NCBI GenBank assembly: GCA_028023455.1
Contig: JAQFVV010013300.1
Location: 100,647-164,646 of the forward strand
Reading direction: 5' to 3'
Source of the DNA: Epiperipatus broadwayi
Taxonomy: Eukaryota > Onychophora > Udeonychophora > Euonychophora > Peripatidae
Length of the DNA stretch: 64,000 nt
Below the pieces are notes generated by a model. That model ran no database searches, was not told the origin of the DNA, and saw only the letters and a list, made by a program, of their open reading frames with translations. This document shows positions 36,661 to 45,951 of the stretch, piece after piece; the first letter of the stretch is position 1; every line of letters starts with the position of its first letter. Both the position numbers and the translations under genes were made by a program.

Positions 36661-36684
36661 CCTCAGGGATTTTGCCATTCAACA

Positions 36685-37885
36685 ATGAATGATCTCATGA
36701 AACTAGATATAATTTCAGAATATGATCCATTACCAGTTAACACAATAGAAAAGATCTGGACTAATGAAATTCTAACAAAATTTTCTGAATACTTTAATAC
36801 GACTACCCCATGGGATTTATTTATGTTGTTTAAATGTTTCTTTACTGACCAGTCTGTTATTCTTGCAATTACAGATATAAATTGTTCACTGTATATGTTT
36901 CCTAAGGATTTGCTATATGAAGAATTAAGTACAAATAATTTATGGGATTCTATATTGCACATTGCAGATCATCCAAATCCTCGCTAACTTGCTATTGAAT
37001 TTTATAGTGAGGAACAAAAAAAACAAATTTGGTAAAACAATTAAAACATTAGGGAAATATGCTTTAGTAAAACTTAACCAATATAGAGAAAATTTTAATA
37101 CCAGCACAATCAAAAATATGTACTTCAACTATACAATAAATGACTTTAATAAATTACTGCAACCGTTCGTAGCTGTTGTTGCCTTTCAACCTATGTATTT
37201 AAAAGGAACTTCGATACCAATCTACAGCAACAGTTATCATTTTAAAGTTAAATTAAATCAAATCATAAATCCAAATAATATTCTCACTCTTATAACTGAT
37301 CAAGAAATGATGCTACTTTTAATAATTCATGGACTTAAACCACAATGTTTTCACTGCAAACAATGAGAGCATATTATAAATGCATGCCCAAAACTTAAAT
37401 GCAAACATTGTCATATGAGAGCAACCTCAAGTCATTAATGTGGATATGCACCAATAAATAACACAGAATTCATCCTCAACTGACAAGCAAATCAACTACA
37501 ATATGCTATCAAAATAAACCAAGCAATGATGATGTAACAGAAGGTCTAAACATCATCAGAGAGCAATAAGTAAATGATGAAATTAAATCAATTTTACTGG
37601 AAAATCAATCACTGAATGATGAGGATAAATCAATGTTACAAGAAAATAGCTCACCTCAACAAGAAATATCAAAAAGTGATTGCCAAAATCACAAAAATCC
37701 AAAACACCTCTTAACAAAACTTCACAAGATATTATAGACTACTTAGTGCCTTGCCTGACACCTACAGACCTGAAGATAAATGTCACTTCCAACTAAAAAC
37801 CAGGCAGACCGCTAAGCAAATGAAGCAGAAAAATGCAGCAGTGCCTACTGAACTCAGTGAAGATGATATGCCTCAGACATCATGA
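36685..37885 (+). pseudogene. LINE-A ORF1 (nucleic-acid-binding protein)
   Basis: Aligns to LINE-B ORF1: YMFPKDLLYEEL..NNLWDSI..I.DHPNPR in the first part (36685-36984), then after a stop and frameshift LVKLNQY...MYFNYTINDFNKLLQPF (from about 37010). It contains a CCHC zinc knuckle CFHC..(stop).EH....C with the stop TGA at 37364-37366 inside the knuckle, and a second cluster CKHC just after. Near the end lies a PGRPLSK motif (37800 on), like an AT-hook core, then an acidic tail ending at TGA 37883-37885. ORF1 proteins bind element RNA. At least two stops and one frameshift. Confidence 0.7.
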
Positions 37886-38122
37886 GTTCAATGGATACCA
37901 AGTTTGAATACACTTCATATGAAGACCTTAGCACTATTAAAAAAGCAAATGTACAAAAATTATCAAAAGAGGGAGTAGGTAGAACCTCGAGACTTAAAAA
38001 TTCTTTGTCATAGTTTGTGTAAGTTATTTAAACTACATAAAAATTACAATTTAATTACTGCAACAGGTGTGTTCTGTTTGTTTTTTTTTGAGTGAAACTG
38101 TAATAAAAATAAAAAAATTGTA

Positions 38123-41100
38123 ATGAAAATAAAAATAGTATCATTAAATATCCGTGGATTAAAGTCACTGAAAAAAAACTATCAATTTGTAAAATGGCTT
38201 GAAATTATACAGCCTCATTTGCTAGGGCTACTTGAAACAAAAATTTATAATAAATCTCAGATTAATCCACCTAACTATCTTAATAATCAAGGATACTCAC
38301 CATTCTCCCAAGCATCATTCTCACTCTCAGCAGAAACAGGAGTAATAGCAATGAAAGCCTGCCCCTTCTATTCATTCAAAATAATATATATAGATGCACA
38401 CACATTAATTATAACATTATATGATAAAAAATTACATTGAATGTAGCATTTGTCTATTTACCTTCAAATCATTCAGCAATTAATAAAGTTATTCAAACTA
38501 TAAATTCCAAAATAGCATCCTCATCACGTCCATTAATTTTACTTGGCGATTTCAACATGTCATACAATGGGTTTATCACAAAATAGTTGCACTTACTAGT
38601 TATACCACTCATGAGTGGATAAGGCTATCTCCCACAGAATTTAATAACATTTAATAATGGCAGGTTTTTTTCATTAATTGACCTGGTCTTCTCACCATTG
38701 CTACATCACATGATCAGCCTAACAATAAAAAACTCATCATTATCAGATTATTCTGCAATTATTGTTTCACTAAAGATCGATTTTATACACAGATCAATAA
38801 CATCTATTGGAAACACAATTAGAGTGCTCCTTCCATGTCGAACCCCAGAATATTTATTCTCAGAAATATATATATATATATATAAACTTCAAGACATTGA
38901 AATGGATCCAGTGCAAACATGTATTGCCTTTGTTAACATTATTTCATATACAGTTGAAGTCATAACAAAGGCACCCCAGCCCCCTCAAGACTTCTAGCTC
39001 TTGTAGATGAAACACACAAGAGAATCACAAACAGTACTACAAATAAACAAGGCTGTTCAAATGTGATTGCCCTGAAGAAACTTTGTCAATCAGTCTCTGA
39101 AGAACTTAGAAAATACCTAGCAATAAAAAAAAAAACTCTTTTTACACAGACACACACGTGGTCGACACTATATTCGCTGGGCACTGGGACAAAAGCCATC
39201 AACTCGCATACCAACAGCAATTAAAATACAAGAAGATATCATTTCTGGTTACAACATGTTGCTACCTCTCTACACACATTTCAAATCCAAACTTCAAGAG
39301 AAGAAAAAATTCAATCCTGCACCATTTTTTCTCAGTGAGCCAGAAGATACGGTATTTAGTCCCAAAGACTTTATTCAAAAATTAGCATCAACCCCAAACT
39401 CCTGTCACCCAGGAATGTATGGTATACCTGGCTTTGTATTCAAGCATTTAGAAAAATTTACTGCACAGTATCTATGTAATCTAGCAAACTTTCTAACAAA
39501 AAAGTCCATCATATACATGGATTATATCCTATTTTACTAGCACCATTTATCAAAACACATAAAAAATAACCACACTAAACAATCTAAGGCCCATATCAAT
39601 GAGCCCACTGAGTATCAAACTGCTGGAGTCAATCATTAAAGACAAAATAGAACCCTATATTATACCTATACTATCTAAAAGGCAGTTTGCTAAGAAAGGC
39701 TCATCTACAATGGAAGCAGCCTGTCTATTCAAAACAGTTATTGATTCTATCAGAAATAATAAAAAATATAGTCCAGTTGCAATCCAACTGGAAATAAAAT
39801 CATCATTTGATATGATTCAGATTGAACTTCTTATTGAACACAACAATACCGAGATCCTTAAATATATTTAATCACCAATCTTCTATTAAGTCGAGAAACA
39901 CATATTACACTTAATGGTAAGAATTCCCCCTCTTTTGTACCTTACTGTTTAATTTCACAAGGTTCACCACTAGGTGCTATTTTTTTTACTTTTTATGTAA
40001 ATCCCTTACTGAATATGATAGAAAAAGAATTATCAGGCATATACATACGTGGTATAAAATCAAACATCTCCTGTATTGCCTACATGGATGATGTCTTGAT
40101 TTTTTTAACTTTTAAAAAACAGATCCCAACTCTATTGAAAATTCTTAATTCATACACTAACAAATATAAGCTGGAGTTTAACATGCATAATTCTTTTGTG
40201 TGGTCAATATATACAGGACAATTTCACACGCAACATTTTAAAGGAAAACCCAGCTCTTTTGTGGGATTCCCCTTTTATTTGAACAACCTAGAAATGCATT
40301 GACAAATACAAGACAAAATTAAAAATAAAATTGAAAAGATAATTGATTCACTTTCAAAATCTTACTTATCATTGTACTCAAAAGTATCCCTGTTTAATCT
40401 ATTAATTATAACTCGAATAACATACTATTCTCCAATAATACTATACACTAAATCTTTTACTAGTAAAATAAACTCATTATGTAGAAAGTTGCTGTGGGGA
40501 AAAATTGTTTCAGTTTCATTAAAACGTATTCAAGCTCCTCTAATACAAAATGGTTTAGAACTACATTTAATACATATTTTTAACATTCAAAAGACATTAA
40601 ATCTTATTTCTGCATGCGCTTATTTATTTCCATACGTGAAAGTGTTCTTCAATATTACTCCAACAGATAAACCACCACCAGTCAGGGGATATTGGAAAAC
40701 CTTGCTTACACTAATTCTTAACATTCCAAATTTAACTTATTCACCACCTCAAGATAAATTTAAGTATTGGGATGTATACCAGATAATTTGTTCTTCCTTA
40801 AATGATAAAAGACCAATTCTAAACATTAACAATAGGCAACTAACCCGAAAATTTAAATTCTGGTCATTAGAACCCAAATATTATGATTTTCTGCTTAAAT
40901 TAAATCTTGAAGCACTACCAACATTACAGTTTTGTAGATATAGAAGGCATTACATAAATACAGAAGACATATGCTGGTTATGTCATAGAGAAACTGAGAC
41001 ACAAGAATATTTTCTTTTTACTTGTTCTTCATTTGATAATATTCACTCATCCATACCATCATTGTACAAACAAAGAAATTGTGACATTTCAAATACTTTT

Positions 41101-41378
41101 ACAATCATTTGTTAAAGGTAGCTACCCATATATTCGAGCAATTCCTTTTATATTATTTTCACTATGGTGTATAAGATTCTCCTTCATGTACAACAATAAT
41201 ACAAGAAGACATCCAAACACATTCTGGAACAAAAATGGAACAGCTCCCTTTAAGGGATGAAAAAATTCTATCCCAAAAGATGTACACAGCCACTTGGTTT
41301 ATATTACAACAGTGCTCAAAACTATGGATGAAAAAAAGACTAATAAAAAACAAAACTAAGAACCTTACAAGTACATAA
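38123..41378 (+). pseudogene. LINE-A ORF2 (endonuclease plus reverse transcriptase)
   Basis: Starts at ATG 38123 with the endonuclease block SLNIRGL, then the catalytic Glu in LLETK, GDFN (38545-38556), a SLIDLVFSP block (about 38671) and SDYS where SDHS is expected (His to Tyr). Between are a stop at 38438-38440 and others. The RT includes MSPLSIKLLESIIKDKIEP, motif A as QLEIKSSFD with Glu (39791-39793) in place of the catalytic Asp, motif B SQGSPLGA, and motif C YMDD intact at 40081-40092. The C-terminal part (40372-41115) is the longest open frame and ends in a C..C.....H/Y....C cluster (CWLCHRET...FTC). After a frameshift near 41180 the frame ends at TAA 41376-41378. Inactive. Confidence 0.82.
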
Positions 41379-41600
41379 AACTGATTGGATGTGTATATAT
41401 TTTTAAAAAAAATATTTAAACTCAAATTTGTAAACCACATGCATGTCCTTTGTCTTTGTTCCCCCCCCCCCCAAATTACAATTTTCAACTTATTTATATT
41501 AACTTCAATTCTTCTGCATGTGATAAAATAATTATAAATGTAACCTTTTCTTGTTATATTCAATAAAGTCTTTTTGAAAGATGATGATGATGATAATAAC

Positions 41601-41641
<41 letters not shown>
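41379..41641 (+). repeat. LINE-A 3' untranslated region and trinucleotide tail
   Basis: Holds a C run (about 41461-41472), an AATAAAG signal (about 41562-41568) and then GAT repeats changing to AAT repeats until 41640. Antisense reading of this tail gives poly-leucine, which is not a gene. Confidence 0.75.
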
Positions 41642-42165
41642 AGTAGTCCAGACCATATAAAATTTATGCAATCTTGTGTAAACTAATAAAACAACTTTTA
41701 TATGTGTAAAATTACAACTACAGACTACCCATGTAACCACAGCAATCTAAGCTATGTAAAACCATTCTAACTAATCCACAGCATAAATAAACTTTTACAT
41801 ACATAAACCTACACCTATGGATTGCTGATGAAACCATGGCAATCCAAGTCAAGTAAAAACACTGGTAACTAATCAACAGCATGACAATTTTTTGTAATCT
41901 TGTGTAAATCAAAATCAACTTTTATATATGTAAACCTATATCTATGGATTCCCCATGTAACCACAGAAATCCAAGTTATGTAAAACCTTGTAACTAATTC
42001 ACAGCATATAAAAATTCCTGTAATCCTGTGTAAAACAATAAATCCATTTTTATAAATGTAAACCTACAACTACGGATTGCCCATGTAAACACAGCAATCC
42101 AAGCTATGTAAACTCTTGTAACCCTTTAAGACAAATAAAGTTATCATTGAATAATAATAATAATA
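41642..42165 (+). mobile_element. 3'-end fragment of a related LINE built of ~100-128-bp hairpin repeats
   Basis: Four diverged tandem units, each with 'cttttatat.tgtaaa.cta', a small hairpin (ggattgc...gcaatcc, e.g. 41819-41845 and 42074-42100) and 'aag.tatgtaaaa..ttgtaac'. Hairpin positions are at about 41722, 41819, 41946 and 42074. The last unit runs into caaataaagttatcattgaa and an (AAT)n tail, the same end design as LINE-A (caataaagtctttttgaa) and LINE-B (caataaagtatattgttgaa). It therefore looks like the 3' part of a third LINE copy, truncated at its 5' side, or a SINE using the same LINE 3' end. No coding sequence. Confidence 0.6.
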
Positions 42166-42168
42166 ATA

Positions 42169-42257
<89 letters not shown>
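42145..42257. repeat. (AAT)n followed by (ATT)n microsatellite
   Basis: About six AAT repeats switch through 'atatatt' into about 29 uninterrupted ATT repeats, so the two parts are reverse complements and could form a hairpin. It separates the third LINE fragment from the 5' end of LINE-B. Confidence 0.9.
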
Positions 42258-42258
<1 letters not shown>

Positions 42259-42472
42259 GCGGTCCTGTTATTTAACTGGAGAAGTATATAATTTTACGTG
42301 CGCTACCAAAAAGTCAGCAAAAAGTAATAAAAAATATAAAATTTTAAATAGAACATAACTCATCAAAAAGGAAGAAAGGAAACACACACACACAAGGAAG
42401 TTTTTTCTATCAAAAAAGGTAAAAAAAATTACTTTTATTATATAAAACTAAGTTAGAACCAAAAAAGCAAGC
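42258..42472 (+). promoter_or_regulatory. LINE-B putative 5' untranslated region
   Basis: About 215 bp between the ATT microsatellite and the ORF1 start. LINEs of this kind usually carry an internal promoter here. I see no named core motif; an (AC)n run lies at about 42383. The downstream ATG at 42473 has A at -3 and G at +4, a good start context. Confidence 0.4.
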
Positions 42473-42637
42473 ATGGCGTCAGGAGGGAAAAATTTTACAT
42501 TATCTAACGTAAGAGAAATTAGCACAAATTCAAACAATGCAGGAAATGCTAAAACGTATGCAAATGTGATAAAAACAAATCTATCTTTCAAAAAATATAT
42601 AGAATCAACACAAACTACAAGATTCAGAAGAGCTAAC
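42473..42637 (+). pseudogene. LINE-B ORF1, N-terminal part before the Gypsy insertion
   Basis: Starts MASGGKNFTLSN and includes a TYANVIK segment of the kind found near the start of LINE ORF1 proteins. The frame is open up to the target-site sequence ctaac (42633-42637). Directly after, the Gypsy LTR begins and would end the frame after a few LTR-encoded residues. The same frame resumes at 45952, on the far side of the inserted element, with no base gained or lost once one duplication copy is discounted. Confidence 0.75.
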
Positions 42638-43275
42638 TGTTGTGTTTGGTCTGGATTACAGACCCAACTAACAATAAATAATATAAAATAATACTGAAAC
42701 AAGTATTATAATTTAATATATTTATTATGTACAAATATATACAAACAATATTCAGTATACAAATGCATATTTATAAGTTGAATCTTGGAGTTTAATGTAA
42801 CTCTTGTGTTCTGCCTGCCACTTCCAGCCACACCTTATGGCTTGCCTCATGGATAAGGTCTATGACTCTTCCAGCTGTACAAGACAGCTTGCCTCGAGCC
42901 GAGTGTGATCTTAGCAGCATCCGGTCTCTGTGGGACTTGCCTAGCTGCATAGATCTAAATAGCATAGTGCTATTAATGGGAATACTTGCTGCTGTTTAGG
43001 TTAGCAGAGTTTCCCTGGGAGAATGCAAAACGTCTGTTTAGGTTAGACACATTCTTCCTTGATTCTCACAAAAGGCTGACTATTTATATCCACATCCCTG
43101 ACCTTATTGAAAACCTTCGGATTCAGCAAGCATCATTGCTCATTGGCCTGTAATAATCATTGGCTATGCTTTTATCTATACATCAGCCTATTGGCCTGTG
43201 GCAAACAATGCTAATCCAATCAGGTAAGGTGGCATCTGGAATAGTCCACTTCTGAGAGAAGGGAGGACTATAACA
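42638..43275 (-). repeat. Gypsy-2 3' LTR
   Basis: 638 bp, on the plus strand starting tgttgtgtttggtctgg and ending ggactataaca. A TATAAATA box lies on the minus strand at 43081-43088. Near-identical to the LTR at 45308. Confidence 0.9.
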
Positions 43276-43295
43276 TTCCTTCCCCTGGCTAAAAT
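43276..43295 (-). other. Gypsy-2 polypurine tract
   Basis: On the minus strand, directly before the 3' LTR, the sequence reads aggggaaggaa. It is the expected primer for plus-strand DNA synthesis and confirms the element's orientation. Confidence 0.75.
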
Positions 43296-43650
43296 TTAGC
43301 CTAGAGAACAGTCATGCAGGTGTTCTGGAGGATGACTAATGCGCTTCATTGCTGGTTTGCTGCAGTCTTCGGTTTGTTGGTCCTCTTTGCTTGTACTGCA
43401 TGTCTCTGTAGATTCATTCCTTGTGGTTGCATCAGTATAATATAGTCTAAGTTGCTTTCGATGGCGATGATGTTGACATCCATCTGCTGTTTTGACTATA
43501 AGGGTGTGGAGTCCTTTCTGTTGGATCATGACTGCTGGAATCCATTTAGTGGGTCCTCTATACATTCTGCATAGCACTTTAGTCTGCAAAGCTAGTGGTG
43601 TTCTGGTAATCCTGGTGTTCCAATTTTCCATATCCATTTTTGTTATCAGC
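43296..43650 (-). pseudogene. Gypsy-2 integrase C-terminal fragment
   Basis: The frame reads VLCRMYRGP.KWIPAV followed by HTLIVKTADG...HRHRKQLR, the end of Gypsy integrases (a small beta-barrel with Y.G..KW.PA..., then an R.H..QLR block). The catalytic core is absent. The frame overlaps the end of the protease frame, marking a deletion junction at about 43640-43690. Confidence 0.75.
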
Positions 43651-43992
43651 TTTTTTGTTGACTTCAGGTTTTATTTTACTTAATGTTGTGATCTGGTTTA
43701 TCTTTGTCACTGCAAAGCCTAAGTGACTGAACCAGTCATGGCATAACAAGTTTCTGTGATCACCTGATGCCACTACCAGTGGTAGGTGTCTAGTTTTGTT
43801 AGGCATGGTTATTTTAACTCTTGTCTGACCCAAGAGTTTTATTTTTTTTCCCTGATAATCTGTTATAGTCCTAGTGCTAGGATGTAGATTATGTTTATTA
43901 TTTTTATTAATGATAGCCCAAGTCTTTTTTGAAACAATAGACACTGCTGACCCTGTGTCTAGTTCCATTCTCACTGGCATATCATTAATCAT
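43640..43992 (-). pseudogene. Gypsy-2 aspartic protease
   Basis: Frame starting at 43992 with MELDTGSAVSIVS: the catalytic Asp-Thr-Gly is at residues 12-14. It continues with a flap-like GQTRVKI region and NLLCHDWFSHLGF, corresponding to the (L)LG.DWL block of Gypsy retropepsins. The domain itself appears intact. After LSKIKPEVNK the sequence jumps to the integrase end. It would process Gag if expressed. Confidence 0.78.
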
Positions 43993-44099
43993 AATATTCT
44001 ATATATAAATCCAGACTGATTGTCCTTAATGTGATTTATACTGGCAACTTGTTTATTTTTCTTATAGTTGCCTTTGTGTTTTGGAATGGTTTTTTCCAT

Positions 44100-45080
44100 T
44101 CAAATATTGGCTGTCTGTCTTTTTAAGTTTAGACATGCCGCTCTTATATGACCAACACGCTTGCAAAATGAGCACACAGTATGGAGATGTGGACATTCTG
44201 TTTGCATGTGGATCAGTTCATCACATCTATAACAATGCTTTACACTTGTTGTTGTTGTTGAGCTAAGTGAGTGCTTGTCAGACTCAGCATTCTGTTCAAT
44301 GTTTTGAACAGTATAATTTATTTTTTGTAGTGGCTTTTCCTGACACGCTAAAGACTCTGCCAGCATGGCTTGAGTTATAGCCTTTTCAAAATCTATATCC
44401 AGTGTCATTCATAGTTTGAGTCTTAAATTATGATCGTTCATGCCACAAATGAAACGATCGCGTAGTGCTTCATTTAAGAACTCTTTAAATTGGCACGTAA
44501 GTTCTAATGTCTGGATTTGCGTGGCGAATTCTCTAGCTTTTTCTCCCTCTGCCTGAACACATAGATTAAAATAATATCTTTGCATTATTGTTAGCGTTTT
44601 GGGGGGGGAAATATTCCATGAGAATTGCCAACACCTTCTTAAAATTCTAGTCAGCCAGTGTTTCTGACCCCATTTGCGATTTAAAAATATTATAAGTTTG
44701 TGACCCGATTATCATTATGTCGCTAATTTTATTTCAGACTTTTTTATCTAATTGGCCTGCATATAGAAAATTAGGCACTCTTTGTAGCTTGATCAGTTCT
44801 CAGGAAATCCTGGATCAAAAGCTTCCATCGAGCCAATTATACAAGTCATTTTTTTTATTTTATTTTTCTCTGTTATCACATGTGAAAAATATTTTTTACA
44901 TATATTTGCGAGTCACCACTCAATACGATTGTTCGACAGATTTTTACTCCACTAGGGTGAGCTTCTGTCTTTTTAGCAAGGCCAATTTTGATTCGTTTAT
45001 GAAGCACCAATCATGTTTATGATCACTTTGTTTCCTCCCTGACATAAGTGATTTTGACAGTGGCTGTTTAGTAAATACTA
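44100..45080 (-). pseudogene. Gypsy-2 gag with two zinc knuckles
   Basis: The well-preserved part (44100-44408) ends with two consecutive CCHC knuckles of exact C-x2-C-x4-H-x4-C spacing (CYRCDELIH..., CSFCKRVGH...). Upstream in the same frame, past a stop at 44409-44411, lies EGEKAREFATQIQTLE...CQF, then LRDRFICGM, the capsid signature (E...F...L..L...C.F......LRDR.V.G) of this Gypsy group. Further upstream (to about 45080) frames are mixed. Gag packages the element RNA. Only one or a few lesions separate the halves. Confidence 0.75.
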
Positions 45081-45289
45081 TCATGTATTTTACTTGTTTT
45101 GCCAGCAATAAGTGATTTTAAGAATCACTGTTTAAGAATCACTGTTTAATAAATACTTGGACTGTATTTAAGTGTGATTTAGTAATCACAGCTTTGTAAC
45201 TTATGAGTGTGTGTCTAAATAAGTGCGCACTTGCGTATTTACGTCTTCCAAGTTTTTTCTTTTTCCAGCCATGGGGAAAAAAAATCTTT

Positions 45290-45307
45290 TGTCAACTGCA
45301 CCAAATC
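45290..45307 (-). other. Gypsy-2 putative primer binding site
   Basis: On the minus strand, three bases after the 5' LTR end, the sequence reads ttggtgcagttgacaa. It contains TGGTGC-, complementary to a tRNA CCA end. The tRNA species was not identified. Confidence 0.5.
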
Positions 45308-45946
45308 TGTTGTGTTTGGTCTGGATTACAGACCCAACTAATAATAAATAATATAAAATAATACTGAAACAAGTATTATAAAATAATATATTTATTATGT
45401 ACAAATATATACAAACAATATACAGTATACAAATGCATATTTATAAGTTGAATCTTGGAGTTTAACATAACTCTTGTGTTCTGCATGCTGCTTCCAGCCA
45501 CACCTTATGGCTTGCCTCACGGGTAATGTCTATGACTCTTCCAGCTGTACAAGACAGCTTGCCTCAAGCTGAGTGTGATCTTAGCAGCATCCGGTCTCTG
45601 TGGGACTTGCCTAGCTGCGTAGATCTAAATAGTGTAGTGCTATTAATGGGAATACTTGCTGCTGTTTAGGTTAGCAGAGTTTTCCTGGGAGAATGCAAAA
45701 TGTCTGTTTAGGTTAGACACATTCTTCCTTGATTCTCACAAAAGGCTGACTATTTATACCCAGATCCCTGACCTTATTGAAAACCTTCGGATTCAGCAAG
45801 CATCGTTGCTCATTGGCCTGTAATAATCATTGGCTATGCTTTTATCTCTACATCAGCCTATTGGCCTGTGGCAAACAATGCTTAATCCGATCAGGTAAGG
45901 TGGCATCTGGAATAGTCCACTTCTGAGAGAAGGGAGGACTATAACA
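45308..45946 (-). repeat. Gypsy-2 5' LTR
   Basis: 639 bp. On the minus strand it begins tgttatagtcctccc and ends ..caaacacaaca. The TATAAATA box at 45751-45758 (minus strand) is the likely promoter of the element. Followed on the plus strand by the target duplication ctaac (45947-45951). Confidence 0.9.
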
Positions 45947-45951
45947 CTAAC

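Larger units (their letters stand above)
36661..41641 (+). mobile_element. Non-LTR retrotransposon LINE-A (5'-truncated, inactive)
   Basis: Contains most of ORF1, all of ORF2, a 3' untranslated region with AATAAAG near 41562 and a (GAT)n/(AAT)n tail at 41580-41641. The order and sequence match LINE-B throughout at about half of the amino-acid positions by eye. Tails made of trinucleotide repeats in place of poly-A are known from the I and R4/Dong-type LINEs. Zinc knuckles in ORF1 and an apurinic-type endonuclease at the ORF2 start fit the I/Jockey/R1/Tad side of LINEs or L1/Tx1; I cannot assign the clade without a tree. The 5' part of ORF1 is missing compared with LINE-B. Confidence 0.85.
42638..45946 (-). 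mobile_element. Internally deleted Ty3/Gypsy element (Gypsy-2), inserted in LINE-B
   Basis: Two LTRs of 638 and 639 bp, TG..CA ended, flank 2.0 kb. Genes read on the minus strand: gag with two CCHC knuckles, protease, then directly the C-terminal end of integrase. RT, RNase H and the integrase core are missing. A perfect 5-bp target duplication ctaac lies at 42633-42637 and 45947-45951. LTRs differ by only a few percent, so the insertion is much younger than Gypsy-1. The gag and protease style resembles the Mag-type/K02A2.6-like animal Gypsy elements (inference). Such deletion derivatives can move with enzymes supplied by intact relatives. Confidence 0.88.

Noticed and set aside
41162-41740. 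192-codon minus-strand frame
   Set aside because: It is antisense to LINE-A ORF2 and its 3' end and includes a poly-leucine stretch from the trinucleotide tail.
42638-45946. An endogenous retrovirus with envelope
   Set aside because: No envelope-like frame was found in either Gypsy element. Gypsy-2 even lacks RT.
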